From JAIQFF01 sp963788505 (GTDB lineage Bacteria > Acidobacteriota > Terriglobia > Terriglobales > Acidobacteriaceae): a DNA stretch of 64,000 bases. The notes under the pieces are model-generated. The model made no database searches and had not been told where the DNA came from. It was given only the letters and a program-made list of their open reading frames with translations. Each line of letters starts with the position of its first letter. Positions within the stretch are counted from its first letter, which is position 1. This document shows, piece by piece, positions 53,307 to 62,197 of this stretch. Location of the stretch: positions 62,001-126,000 of the forward strand of contig CAWBGY010000014.1 in NCBI GenBank assembly GCA_963788505.1, written 5' to 3'. The position numbers were made by a program, and so were the translations under genes.

Positions 53307-53633
53307 CTATTTCTTCGGAGCCACGGTCAACCCGAACACTGACGTTTGTCCCTGCCCGGCCACGTTGAGCCCGCGCAATCCCTCGTCGTGCGGCAAGTAC
53401 AGCGTCTTGCAATGTTCGCAGCGATAGACGTCGGCATCCGGCCCCCATGCCTGCTGGGCGTCGCCACAAGCCTGCTCGACCACGTCCGTGGTGTAAAACC
53501 AGCGCTTCAGATGTCCGCCGCAGAACTTGCCCTTGGCGTCTTTCTCGTTGCAGGCGCGCTGTCCCGGCTTCTTGATCTTGACTTTGTGGTGGGGAAGCTG
53601 CGCCGGAGCGGTTGCGGTTTCGATAGTGGCCAA
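53307..53633 (-). CDS. Small cysteine-containing protein, likely zinc-binding, unknown
   Basis: A 108-residue protein. Cysteines occur as CNEKDAKGKFCGGHL and CEHCKTLYLP, compatible with a zinc site. The N-terminus is basic (HHKVKIKKPGQRAC), suggesting nucleic-acid contact. It is not in a recognised family. It lies between the LeuA-like gene and the DinB gene on the same strand. Confidence 0.6.
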   Translation of the reverse strand: MATIETATAPAQLPHHKVKIKKPGQRACNEKDAKGKFCGGHLKRWFYTTDVVEQACGDAQQAWGPDADVYRCEHCKTLYLPHDEGLRGLNVAGQGQTSVFGLTVAPKK

Positions 53634-53713
53634 AGGCTAAACCTCGTTGCTGCGGCAAAATGCCGCCGGATTCACGGTTTCATTTTACTCGAAGGGGGTT
53701 TCACTGCATGGCC

Positions 53714-54202
53714 TCAATCGAATTCTCGCTTGGGAGCGGCCTGCTGCGGTCCCACGCAGCCGCTTACGATATCAGCAACAAAATAATTCTCGCCTTTGAT
53801 GGGACCACCTGCCATGCGCCGCATCATGGCGATCTGTCCCACATGGGTCAGGGCATCCGCCACCGGACCCTGAAAAAGCTTTTCTGCCGGAACGTGCAGC
53901 GGCTCCGCCGAGGCCAGGTAATCGTCGAAATTCTGGAGCGCGGCAAAGAACCGGTCCGTCTCCGCGTCCCAAGGCAGGGGCTGGGAATTCTTCCAACTCT
54001 GCTTGCCTTGCGCGATGGAGAGTCCCCAATCGAGCAGGTCGCCGAGATGGGCCAGGATTTGGCCCGCGGTGCGTCCCGACGGGGAGCCGCGAAACTCGGC
54101 AAATCCGGTGGGAGCATTGCGGACAGCCTTGCCACCGCGGTAGGCAAGCGTCGCCACGGTGTGCCGCAGGAGTTCGCGTTTCGGATCAGAATTCTGAGTC
54201 AT
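53714..54202 (-). CDS. DinB-superfamily protein
   Basis: A 162-residue four-helix-type protein. The pattern GRTAGQILAHLGDLLDWGLS near residue 44 and ADALTHVGQIAMMRRMAGGP near residue 115 places His residues where DinB/YfiT proteins bind a metal. DinB proteins include thiol-dependent and bacillithiol or mycothiol enzymes, but this one has no diagnostic feature beyond the fold. The C-terminal end has Cys and a polar tail. Confidence 0.72.
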   Translation of the reverse strand: MTQNSDPKRELLRHTVATLAYRGGKAVRNAPTGFAEFRGSPSGRTAGQILAHLGDLLDWGLSIAQGKQSWKNSQPLPWDAETDRFFAALQNFDDYLASAEPLHVPAEKLFQGPVADALTHVGQIAMMRRMAGGPIKGENYFVADIVSGCVGPQQAAPKREFD

Positions 54203-54239
54203 CGGGTTTTTCCTTTTGCAATTCCATCAACCCATTTGG

Positions 54240-54257
54240 GCGGACAAGAGTGTCCGC
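54240..54257 (-). terminator. Hairpin downstream of aldehyde dehydrogenase
   Basis: GCGGACA-AGAG-TGTCCGC, a 7-bp perfect stem 11 bp after the ALDH stop codon on the minus strand. There is no clear T-run, so termination is tentative. Confidence 0.4.
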
Positions 54258-54267
54258 TCTACACAGG

Positions 54268-55824
54268 CTATTTCCCTCTGAGTGCTCGCACCGCACCTCG
54301 GAGCCGCTGACCTAAGCTGCGGGCAAACTGGGCATCGAGCAGCCCTTCCATTCGGCGAGCGAACGTACCGCTGTATCCGTACCACCAGATTTTTTTCATT
54401 CCCGGCAGCCGGTCGGAATCGAGATATTTTAGCCGCACCATTTCTTCCAGGCCAAAGCGGCCGTGAGAGCGGCCTATGCCACTGGCCTTCACGCCTCCGT
54501 GCGGAGCTTCGCTGATGCCGAAGCAGGAGACTGCGTCATTCACCATCACCGTTCCTGCCTGGATTTGTCGGGCCATCGCTTCGCCACGGGAGCGATCTCG
54601 GGTCCACACGCTGGCCGCCAGGCCGTATTCCGAATCATTGGCCAGACGGATTGCGTCATCGTCGCGGTCGAACGGCATCACCGGCAGGACCGGTCCGAAC
54701 GTCTCCTCCCGCATGATGCGCATCTGGTGGTTCACGTCTGCGAGTACGGTCGGCGCGTAATAGTTTGCCCCGACTTCCGGCAGGCGTTTTCCGCCCGCCA
54801 GCACGCGCGCTCCCTGTGCCCTGGCGTCTTCGACCTGCGCTTCCACATTCAGCAACTGACGCTGGTGGATCAGCGGACCCACGTCGGTCTCAGGGTCCAT
54901 GCCATTGCCTACCCGCAACTGCTGGGTGTGGCGCACGCAGGCTTCGAGGAACGGCCCGTACAAGCTGCGATGCACATAGCAGCGCTCGACTGAAAGACAG
55001 GCCTGTCCGGCGTTGACGAATGCGCCCCAGACCGCGCCCCGGGAGGCAATGTCGAGATCGGCATCGTCGAGCACCAGCATGGGATCCTTGCCGCCCAACT
55101 CCAACACTACCGGCAGCAAGCGGGCCGCCGCCGCCTGCGCGATCCGCCTTCCGGTAGCCACACTCCCGGTAAAGACCAACTTGTCTATAGCAGCGTTGAT
55201 CAGGGCCGCGCCCGTGGCGCCATCGCCCAGCACCACCTGAAAGATTTCCCCTGGCACGCCCGATTGGTGCAACAACGACGCCAGTTCGATCGCGGTGAGC
55301 GAAGTAAACTCCGAAGGCTTGACCACCACCGCGTTTCCCGCCACCAGCGCAGCCAGGCTCTCCGTGGCCGGAATCGAGAAAGGATAATTCCACGGCGAGA
55401 TGATTCCAATCACGCCATAGGGCCCGCGAACCAGGCGCCCGGACTTGGTCTTCATGGCCAGATTGCCATGAGGAACGGGCTCGTCCCGCAGCAAGCGGTA
55501 GGCGTTTTCGACCAGAAACCGGGCAGCGTCGAGCACCACCAGCACTTCCGTGAGCAACGCTTCAACGTAGGGTTTGCCGGCTTCGCGGGTAACCAACTGC
55601 GCGACTTCCGATTTTCTCTGGTGCAGCCGAACCTGGAAGTCACGCAGGATCGCAATTCTTTTGCGCACACCCAGTGCCGCCCAGGTTGGCTGGGCGGCGC
55701 GAGCCCGCGCGACTGCGCCCTCGACCTCCGCTTCCGATGCGCATTCGAATTCGCGCAGCGCTTCGCCGGTGGCGGGATTGGCCGAGAGTATCCTGCGAGC
55801 GGTAATTTGGAGATCAGTCACCAT
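54268..55824 (-). CDS. Aldehyde dehydrogenase, second copy
   Basis: A 518-residue NAD(P)-dependent dehydrogenase. Motifs are SPWNYPFSIP with the active-site Asn, VLELGGKDPMLVLDDAD with the general-base Glu, and NAGQACLSVERCY with the catalytic Cys. It differs clearly from the 38838 enzyme. The tail has a hydrophobic-aromatic segment (MKKIWWYGYSGTFARRMEG), possibly membrane-associating as in long-chain aldehyde dehydrogenases, an inference only. The start overlaps the end of truA by 7 bp, so both are expressed together. Confidence 0.9.
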   Translation of the reverse strand: MVTDLQITARRILSANPATGEALREFECASEAEVEGAVARARAAQPTWAALGVRKRIAILRDFQVRLHQRKSEVAQLVTREAGKPYVEALLTEVLVVLDAARFLVENAYRLLRDEPVPHGNLAMKTKSGRLVRGPYGVIGIISPWNYPFSIPATESLAALVAGNAVVVKPSEFTSLTAIELASLLHQSGVPGEIFQVVLGDGATGAALINAAIDKLVFTGSVATGRRIAQAAAARLLPVVLELGGKDPMLVLDDADLDIASRGAVWGAFVNAGQACLSVERCYVHRSLYGPFLEACVRHTQQLRVGNGMDPETDVGPLIHQRQLLNVEAQVEDARAQGARVLAGGKRLPEVGANYYAPTVLADVNHQMRIMREETFGPVLPVMPFDRDDDAIRLANDSEYGLAASVWTRDRSRGEAMARQIQAGTVMVNDAVSCFGISEAPHGGVKASGIGRSHGRFGLEEMVRLKYLDSDRLPGMKKIWWYGYSGTFARRMEGLLDAQFARSLGQRLRGAVRALRGK

Positions 55825-56576
55825 CGTTCGTACTCGACGCTCACCAGGGACAAGCCGCTGGCGGGCGCGGTGGCCCCCGCGGCCGACCGCGAACGCGCTT
55901 CCAGAATGCGCCTCAGGTCGGAGGCCTTCAAAGTCCCCTTGCCTGCCAGCAGGAACGTCCCCACCAGGTTGCGCACCATGTGGTGCAGAAATCCATTGCC
56001 GCGCACGGTGTAGACGAATTCATCAGCCTGCCGTTCCCAGCAGGAAAAGAAAATTTGCCGGACGTTCGACACTTCTTCTTCTCGTCCCCGCTCCGGGTCC
56101 ACCGCGGCAAACGAAGTAAAATCATGCTCACCCACAACCAGAGCGGCGGCCTCCTGCATCTGATTTTCGTCCAATGGGTAGGGATAGTGCCAGACATAGC
56201 GTGCCACAAAAGGCGGGCAGACGGCGCCGCGGTACATCCGGTAGCGGTAAGTCTTGGCGCGGGCGGACTTGCGGGCGTGAAATTCGGCCGGCGCCTCGGC
56301 CGCCTCCAGCACCCGAATCGCGGACGGCAAAATGTCGTTGAGAGCGACTGCCAGGTTCTCCGGCGGGATGGGCGAATGGGTAACGAATGTGGCTACCTGG
56401 CCGAGCGCGTGCACTCCGGCGTCAGTGCGCCCCGAACCCTGGGGCAAGACCTTTTCACCGGTCACCCGTCCAATGGCCGAGGCCAAAGCGCCCTGGATGG
56501 TAGCCGCCGCAGGCTGGACCTGCCATCCGGAAAACTCCGTGCCATCGTAGGCCAGGACCAATTTGAGATTACGCAT
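55818..56576 (-). CDS. truA: tRNA pseudouridine(38-40) synthase
   Basis: A 252-residue protein of normal TruA length. The catalytic Asp52 lies in GSGRTDAGVHALGQ. Other family blocks are LAYDGTEFSGWQ, FHARKSARAKTYRYRM, HDFTSFA and NGFLHHMVRNLVGTFLLAG. It converts uridines 38-40 of tRNA anticodon arms to pseudouridine. The aldehyde dehydrogenase gene overlaps its end by 7 bp. Confidence 0.95.
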   Translation of the reverse strand: MRNLKLVLAYDGTEFSGWQVQPAAATIQGALASAIGRVTGEKVLPQGSGRTDAGVHALGQVATFVTHSPIPPENLAVALNDILPSAIRVLEAAEAPAEFHARKSARAKTYRYRMYRGAVCPPFVARYVWHYPYPLDENQMQEAAALVVGEHDFTSFAAVDPERGREEEVSNVRQIFFSCWERQADEFVYTVRGNGFLHHMVRNLVGTFLLAGKGTLKASDLRRILEARSRSAAGATAPASGLSLVSVEYERW

Positions 56577-56848
56577 AATGATTCTTTGGAGTCTTCCCGG
56601 TAGCGATTGTCATCCAATTCTGGTTGCCGGTCTTTACAAAGTTTTACCTGACGGGCCGGGCTGGGGCGGAAATCCGGGCGCGCCCGTCAGCTATACTATT
56701 TCATTCAATTCGCGACCCAGGGACAATAAGCAGGAATGGCGCCGGTGAGCACAAAAATGAAACCTGGCGCTCGTATTTTGCGTACCATCGCTTGATTTCC
56801 AGAAGCCTTAGCGCTCTTCACCATCAGCTTGTGCAGGGAGAGAATCGA

Positions 56849-58921
56849 ATGTTCTTGTCGGCATTGCAGCACGCCCTCCGGGGGACGCTTGCGATCGTCC
56901 TCGCCGGTACTCTGACCGCCGCGGGCTGGGCCCAAACTGCGGCACAGCCCAATTCCGCCGTGCCTGAGGGCCCGAAACCGCAGCGGTTCGTTACCCAGGA
57001 CTATTCCAAGCCCGCTTCGCACTTCCCTAATCCCATTGGGCCTTATCTACCGAGGCATGTGGCCGCACCCGAATTGCGCAATACGCAGCGCATCGAGCAA
57101 TTTCTGCGCGACGGGAAGTTATATCTTTCGATGGATGATGCCGTGGCATTGGCCCTCGAGAACAATCTTGATATCGCCATCGCCCGTTATAACTTGAACA
57201 TCGCCGATACCGATATTCTTCGCGCCAGCGCGGGAGCCAGCACCCTGGGCGTGAATTCCGGATTAGTACAGGGAACGCCGGGCGGGGGCACGGGGGGGCT
57301 GAGCGGGATTGTCGGCTCCGGATCCGGTGGCACCAGCGCTGGCGCTGGGGGAGCAGGCACCGGCGCAGGCGGCATTGTCAATTCCACACTGGGCAGCGGT
57401 CCCCAAATTACCAGCTTCGATCCGGTTCTCACAGGCTCCTTGCAGTTCGACCACGACGATCTGCTTTCCAGCAGTACCTTCGCTGCTCCGGTGACCTCCT
57501 CGAATTCCACTACCGCGAATTTTTCCTATTTGCAGGGGTTCAAATGGGGCTCCAACCTGTCGGTCGGATTTAACAACACCCGGCAGACCACCAGTTCACC
57601 GTTTGCCACCTTGAGTCCGAACCTGGGCTCGAATTTCCAGGCCAGAATTACCCAGCACCTTCTACAGGGTTTTGGCCTCGCTCCCAACACGCGCTTTATT
57701 CGCATCGCGAAAAATAATCGGGAGATCTCCGATGTTGCTTTCCGCCTGCAAACCATCACCACGGCGGACCAGATCCAGAACATCTACTGGGACCTGGTGT
57801 ATGCCTACGAAAACGTCAGGGTGCAGCAGGAATCCGTGACTTTTGCCTCGAAGACGCTTTCGGACACCCAAAAACAGGTAGAAATTGGCACGCTGGCGCC
57901 GATCGAAGTGGTGCGGGCGCAGAGCACCGTGGCCAGCGACCAGCAACAGTTGACATTGGCGCAAACCAACCTTCAGCTACAGCAACTGCTGATCAAGAAT
58001 GCCATCAGCCGTACTCTGGTGGATCCTCGCCTGGCCGATGCGGAAGTGATTCCTACTTCCACCATGCTGTTGCCGGCGCAGGAGCCCGTGGTTCCCGTCG
58101 AAGACCTGGTCACGGATGCGCTCAGCCATCGCGCTGAGTTGGCGGAAGCGCGTATCAACCTGTCCAATACGGAAATCAGCAACAAGGCAATCCGCAGTTC
58201 TTTGCTGCCTTCGCTCGATCTTTATGCGTACTACGGCGGGTCGGGTCTGGGGGGGGCGCAGAACGATGCCAATCTTTGTCCGCCGCTGCCGGCGGAACAA
58301 CCCTTCGGTTGTCGCCCGGTCGCAGTCTCTTCGGTAGGTTATGGCAGCACTCTCAACCAGTTGGTCAATTCAACCGCTCCGGACAAGGGGGTCGGGTTGC
58401 AGCTCACCATCCCGCTGCGCAACCGCGTCGCCCAAGCCACACAGATTCGTTCGGAACTGGAATTCCGCCAGGCCCAGATGCGGCTGCAGCAGCTTGAAAA
58501 CCAGGTCCGCATCGAAGTGCGCAATGCTCAGTTCGCGGTGCAACAGAACCGCGCCAGCGTGACCTCTGCCCAGGCGGCGGTAGATCTGGGCAAACAGTCG
58601 TTGGACGCGGAGCAAAAGAAGTACGCTCTCGGCGCATCCACGACGACTCTCGTCCTGCAAAACCGGACTGCCCTGGCCCAGGCCGAGTCCACCCTGGTAT
58701 CGGCGATGGCGGCTTATGAAAAGGCGAAAGTGGAACTGGACCGCGCGACCGGCCTCCTGCTCGATCATGCCGGCATCCTGATCTCCGATGCCGAACGCGG
58801 CGAAGTAACCCAAATGCCCAACATTCCGTACGTTACACCGCGGACCGAGCCGGCACCGTCCGTGATGCCGCCTCAGAGTACGCCGCCGCCGGAGCCACCA
58901 ACGACTCCGCCGCCACAGTAG
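56849..58921 (+). CDS. Outer-membrane efflux protein (TolC family)
   Basis: A 690-residue protein from ATG 56849, giving a signal peptide (LRGTLAIVLAGTLTAAGWAQ). The frame extends 75 codons upstream but that part is not protein-like. Two OEP repeats are visible: DAVALALENNLDIAIARYN near residue 100 and later RAELAEARINLSNTEISNKAIRSS; long alpha-helical barrels and NRTALAQAESTLVSAMAAYEKAKVELDRATG end the domain. An unusual Gly/Ser-rich insert (residues about 135-190, GGGTGGLSGIVGSGSGG) sits in the first half, and the C-terminus is Pro-rich (PPQSTPPPEPPTTPP). It forms the outer-membrane exit duct for efflux or secretion. No inner-membrane partners are adjacent. Confidence 0.9.
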   Translation: MFLSALQHALRGTLAIVLAGTLTAAGWAQTAAQPNSAVPEGPKPQRFVTQDYSKPASHFPNPIGPYLPRHVAAPELRNTQRIEQFLRDGKLYLSMDDAVALALENNLDIAIARYNLNIADTDILRASAGASTLGVNSGLVQGTPGGGTGGLSGIVGSGSGGTSAGAGGAGTGAGGIVNSTLGSGPQITSFDPVLTGSLQFDHDDLLSSSTFAAPVTSSNSTTANFSYLQGFKWGSNLSVGFNNTRQTTSSPFATLSPNLGSNFQARITQHLLQGFGLAPNTRFIRIAKNNREISDVAFRLQTITTADQIQNIYWDLVYAYENVRVQQESVTFASKTLSDTQKQVEIGTLAPIEVVRAQSTVASDQQQLTLAQTNLQLQQLLIKNAISRTLVDPRLADAEVIPTSTMLLPAQEPVVPVEDLVTDALSHRAELAEARINLSNTEISNKAIRSSLLPSLDLYAYYGGSGLGGAQNDANLCPPLPAEQPFGCRPVAVSSVGYGSTLNQLVNSTAPDKGVGLQLTIPLRNRVAQATQIRSELEFRQAQMRLQQLENQVRIEVRNAQFAVQQNRASVTSAQAAVDLGKQSLDAEQKKYALGASTTTLVLQNRTALAQAESTLVSAMAAYEKAKVELDRATGLLLDHAGILISDAERGEVTQMPNIPYVTPRTEPAPSVMPPQSTPPPEPPTTPPPQ

Positions 58922-59039
58922 TCGGAACTGGGTTGCGCAGGGGGGCGGAGCCTGTCCCGAGCGAGGCTGGAGGATGTCCTTACGGAGGGCATCCCTGCGG
59001 CCATTCCGCCGCCCCCGCCTTCCGGTTTATTCTCTCGGC

Positions 59040-59846
59040 GTGAATATCTCCGTCGTTCTGATCACGCTCAACGAAGAGTCAAACCTTGGGCGCACGCTCG
59101 AAAGCGTGAAGTCCCTGGTGCGTGACGGGCAAGGCGAAATCATTGTCGTCGACTCAGGCTCGACAGATCGCACGATGGAGATCGCGAAAGCCCACGACGC
59201 CAGGGTGTTCGCGGAACCCTGGAAGGGTTACGCCGCACAAAAGAATTCAGCCATCGAGAAAGCGACCGGCGATTGGATCCTCAGCCTCGATGCCGACGAG
59301 GAACTGAGCCACGGCGCGGCGCAGGTCATCGAACGGATTCTTGGACCGGACTCGCAGAAATATGCCGCCGTGGTGGGCATATGGTTTGCCCGCAAAAATC
59401 ACTTTCTGGGCCGCTGGATCCGGCATGGCGGCTTTTATCCCGACCGCAAGCTGCGGCTGTTCCGGCGGGGCCAGGCCAGGTTCACCGCTCGCGCCGTCCA
59501 TGAAACGGTTTCCGCCCACGGCCGCACCGCGGTCGCCGAACATGAATTCGCTCCGGGTGAAGACATCGCCCTGATTCACCACTGTTACCCCACACTTTCC
59601 GACTACATCGACCACATGAACCGCTACTCTTCGCTGGGGGCCGAAATGGAGGTCGCCAAGGGCCGCACCGGATTCAGCGTCATCGACATCGTGGTGCGCC
59701 CACCCCTGACCTTCGTCTACAACTATTTTTTTCGCCTGGGTTTTCTGGATGGCCGGGCGGGGTTATTGCTGCACCTGTACCACGCGGTGTACGTTTCCTG
59801 GAAGTACGCCAAGGTCTGGGAGATGGCGCGCCGGCGCAAACCCTAG
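59040..59846 (+). CDS. Glycosyltransferase family 2 (LPS core type)
   Basis: A 268-residue enzyme if GTG 59040 is the start, just before VNISVVLITLNEESNL; an upstream ATG at 58974 adds 22 residues of Arg-rich sequence. GT2 motifs are VVLITLNEE, VDSGSTDRT, the DxD-like metal motif LDADEE and a later RLRLF-like KLRLFRRGQAR. The C-terminal part has two hydrophobic segments. It resembles WaaE/KdtX-type transferases that add a sugar to LPS. It ends in a CTAG shared with the opposite-strand gene. Confidence 0.85.
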   Translation: MNISVVLITLNEESNLGRTLESVKSLVRDGQGEIIVVDSGSTDRTMEIAKAHDARVFAEPWKGYAAQKNSAIEKATGDWILSLDADEELSHGAAQVIERILGPDSQKYAAVVGIWFARKNHFLGRWIRHGGFYPDRKLRLFRRGQARFTARAVHETVSAHGRTAVAEHEFAPGEDIALIHHCYPTLSDYIDHMNRYSSLGAEMEVAKGRTGFSVIDIVVRPPLTFVYNYFFRLGFLDGRAGLLLHLYHAVYVSWKYAKVWEMARRRKP

Positions 59847-60196
59847 CCTGCTCGAGTACCATCCGGCACCGGATTTTCCGGGACCGCAAGTACCGGGCGC
59901 ACCCCGTCGGCATAGCCGATATCAAACAGCATCCCCTCCGACAAGACGCCTCGCATCTTGCGCGGCTCCAGGTTGACCACGAACAACGCCTGCTTGCCTA
60001 CAATCTCGTTCGGATTAGCCCGTTCAGTCTTCAGCCCGGCGACGATGCTGCGCTCGTGATCGCCGAAGCTCACGCGCAACTGGACCAGTTTGTCGGAGTC
60101 AGGCACGTCGTTTACCGAGAGGATGGTCCCGACACGAACGTCGATCTGGTTCAGGACTTCCAGGGAAACTGCCGGTTTGATGGGCGCGGGCGTCAT
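59843..60196 (-). CDS. CsaA/MetG-C-type tRNA-binding domain protein
   Basis: A 117-residue OB-fold protein. Motifs are IDVRVGTILSVNDVPDSDKLVQLRVSFGDHERSIVAGL and GKQALFVVNLEPRKMRGVLSEGMLF, the tRNA-binding domain found at the C-terminus of methionyl-tRNA synthetase and in CsaA chaperones. As a stand-alone protein it may be CsaA-like. Its stop codon overlaps the convergent glycosyltransferase stop in CTAG. Confidence 0.88.
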   Translation of the reverse strand: MTPAPIKPAVSLEVLNQIDVRVGTILSVNDVPDSDKLVQLRVSFGDHERSIVAGLKTERANPNEIVGKQALFVVNLEPRKMRGVLSEGMLFDIGYADGVRPVLAVPENPVPDGTRAG

Positions 60197-60245
60197 AGGA
60201 ACAAGATAACCACGGAGAGCACTGAGGACACAGAGGAAAAAGTAT

Positions 60246-60878
60246 TCAGGTCTTCTCCGTTTCCCCGGTGTCCCCAGTGGTTAGTTTCAATCTTACAAAT
60301 TCGATGATCTGGGAGGTGACGTATTGTGGCGGACAAATCCGAAACATTGGTCGGTCAAATACCGGCTTCAGGGACGTCTCCTGCCATGCCGGCACTGGGG
60401 CTGAGCTTTGGTGCAGGATGACCGCGTCCGCCCGGTCGAGAAACTCCCGGGCTGATTTCTTGAAGTCCGCGGTCGCGGGATCGAGCACGGTCAGGTAGAG
60501 ATCAGGGCGCAGAAACTTGAGAATGCTGTTCGACTCCAGGATCGCATTCCCGGAATCCTTCAGCTTGCGGCGGATCGTGGGCATGGCCTCCGCCAGCCGT
60601 CCCTGCTCCGTCCGCACCCACCATGCCCGGGCCGCTCCCGCGGCCAGAAAACGCGAGGTATCGGAATCGCCGGAGCGATCCGTCTCTTCCGAAATCGCCC
60701 AGCTATGGTCGTCAGTCGCGCAGTGACAGGACTTCCCGTCCCTCGAGCAAACGCCGTGCCCATATTGGGTGATTTTGAGCGCCGTCCAGTTGTACTCGGG
60801 CAAAGCAGCGATCAGCCCGGCAACCACGCTGGTCTTGCCCACGCTGCGCGAGTGTCCGCCGATCACGATGAGAGCCAT
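60246..60878 (-). CDS. P-loop NTPase, MobB-like
   Basis: A 210-residue protein from ATG 60878. The start MALIVIGGHSRSVGKTSVV holds a Walker A GGHSRSVGKT; then LKITQYGHG resembles the iKh/tHHG signature of MobB (molybdopterin-guanine dinucleotide synthesis). Four cysteine or histidine residues follow (CSRDGKSCHCATDDH), which could bind metal. No moa or mob genes are nearby. The family is likely but the function is not certain. Upstream sequence is made of heptamer repeats. Confidence 0.65.
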   Translation of the reverse strand: MALIVIGGHSRSVGKTSVVAGLIAALPEYNWTALKITQYGHGVCSRDGKSCHCATDDHSWAISEETDRSGDSDTSRFLAAGAARAWWVRTEQGRLAEAMPTIRRKLKDSGNAILESNSILKFLRPDLYLTVLDPATADFKKSAREFLDRADAVILHQSSAPVPAWQETSLKPVFDRPMFRICPPQYVTSQIIEFVRLKLTTGDTGETEKT

Positions 60879-60883
60879 GGAAT

Positions 60884-60975
60884 TGGTCGTTGGTCGTTGG
60901 TCCTTGGTCGTTGGCCAACCAAGTTCCAAAGAGGTCGGCGCCAACGGCCAACGACCAGGACCAAGGACCAACGAC
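60884..60975. repeat. Inverted pair of TTGGTCG heptamer arrays
   Basis: Array one (60884-60918) reads TTGGTCG/TTGGTCC/TTGGCCA; array two (60939-60975) reads the reverse complement (GGCCAACGACCAGGACCAAG). They are separated by about 20 bp and would fold into a long imperfect hairpin between lpxD and the MobB-like gene. Confidence 0.75.
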
Positions 60976-61982
60976 TATTTCCTAGCCAGGCGCGCTAAAG
61001 CGGCCAACTGCTTCAAATACTCGCGCACCGGACGCGCTGGAGTTCCCCAGAAGGCCACGCCCTTGCCGCGGAGCACCTTGTTGGGCAGGACGCCACCTTG
61101 GCCGCCCAGCATTACACCTTCTTCGATGCGCGCATGTTCTCCGATGCCCACCTGCCCGCCGAGCACGACGTTTTTCTCGATCACGATGCTGCCGGAAAGC
61201 CCGGTTTGCGCCGCAATCACCACGTCCTCTCCGATCTGGCAGTTGTGCCCGATGTGCACCAGGTTGTCGATTTTGGCGCCGCGTCCGATGCGAGTGACTT
61301 CCAGCGCTCCGCGATCGATCGTCGAGTTGGCGCCAATCTCCACGTCGTCTCCGATTTCGAGGCGTCCAACCTGGGGAAACTTCTCGTAGCGTCCGCTGGC
61401 CGGATCACGGACATAGCCGAAGCCATCGCCTCCCAGCACCGCTCCGGCGTGAACCAGCACGCGATCACCGAGTCGCGCGCCCGGATAGATGGTCACGTTG
61501 GGATAGATCTCACAATCGCTCCCGACACGAACCCCGGCCTCGATGACGGCGCCGGCTCCAATCCAGGTCCGATCGCCGATCTCGGCCTGCTCGCCGATGA
61601 CCACTCGCTCCGCCAGGGTCACGTCTTTGCCAAGCCGGGCCGAAGCATGCACCACTGCGCTGGGGTGCGTGCCGGGCTGACGAGCGGGCGCAGGGCAAAG
61701 CAGTCGCGCCACCCGAGCGAACGCCAGCCGGGGATGCCGGACAATCAGCAGGGGTTTGGATTTGCCCTTTTCTTTGGCCATCGCAGCTTCGGCAAATTCA
61801 CCCGCGATTACCGCCGCCGCAGGGGATGCCAGGGCCAAGTGCAGGCTCTTCTCATCTTCGACGAAAACCAGGTCCCCCGAGGTCGCGTGCGAGATGCTGG
61901 CGATTCCGCTGATTTCGACGGCGCCGTCTCCTACCACTTGCGCTTGCAACGATTGGGCAATCGAAAGGAGTGAGCGCTGCAT
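60975..61982 (-). CDS. lpxD: UDP-3-O-acylglucosamine N-acyltransferase
   Basis: A 335-residue left-handed beta-helix enzyme of lipid A synthesis. It adds a second acyl chain at N-2 of UDP-3-O-acyl-glucosamine. The N-terminal uridine-binding domain and hexapeptide repeats are visible ([LIV]GxxxxI pattern: VTLAERVVIGEQAEIGDRTWIGAGAVIEAG), together with HAGAVLGGDGFGY, VHIGHNCQIGED with the catalytic His, and QVGIGEHARIEEG. Downstream on the same strand is the MobB-like gene. An LpxL-type gene lies upstream at 62258-63157, so lipid A genes are near each other. Confidence 0.95.
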   Translation of the reverse strand: MQRSLLSIAQSLQAQVVGDGAVEISGIASISHATSGDLVFVEDEKSLHLALASPAAAVIAGEFAEAAMAKEKGKSKPLLIVRHPRLAFARVARLLCPAPARQPGTHPSAVVHASARLGKDVTLAERVVIGEQAEIGDRTWIGAGAVIEAGVRVGSDCEIYPNVTIYPGARLGDRVLVHAGAVLGGDGFGYVRDPASGRYEKFPQVGRLEIGDDVEIGANSTIDRGALEVTRIGRGAKIDNLVHIGHNCQIGEDVVIAAQTGLSGSIVIEKNVVLGGQVGIGEHARIEEGVMLGGQGGVLPNKVLRGKGVAFWGTPARPVREYLKQLAALARLARK

Positions 61983-62043
61983 GGCACCTTTGTATACGTT
62001 TGGCCCAGGAAAGAAAAGCCGGATCGGGGGCTAGAATAATGGC

Positions 62044-62187
62044 ATGGAGAAGAAAGTCTTCTGGACCGCATTCACCGTGCTCGGGCTAGTGGCGGATGTC
62101 ATCTTTCCGCTCTGGTGGGCACTGGTCGCAACCATCCCGATTGCGTATGCCAGCTGGTGGGTCGCCTACCGCAGCGATTGGTTTTGA
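62044..62187 (+). CDS. 47-residue hydrophobic small protein
   Basis: ATG 62044 to TGA 62185-62187. The sequence starts MEKKVFWTAFTVLGLVAD and ends SWWVAYRSDWF, with two hydrophobic stretches (WTAFTVLGLVADVIF and LWWALVATIPIAYASWW). It looks like a two-helix membrane peptide. It begins 61 bp after lpxD on the opposite strand and lies next to the LpxL-type gene. Such short membrane proteins occur beside these genes in relatives as I recall, but I cannot check that here. Confidence 0.6.
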   Translation: MEKKVFWTAFTVLGLVADVIFPLWWALVATIPIAYASWWVAYRSDWF

Positions 62188-62197
62188 AAACAGCACT

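Noticed and set aside
60884..60975. CRISPR-like or tRNA-like structure in the heptamer pair
   Set aside because: Arrays of heptamers in inverted orientation; no spacer pattern and no cloverleaf.
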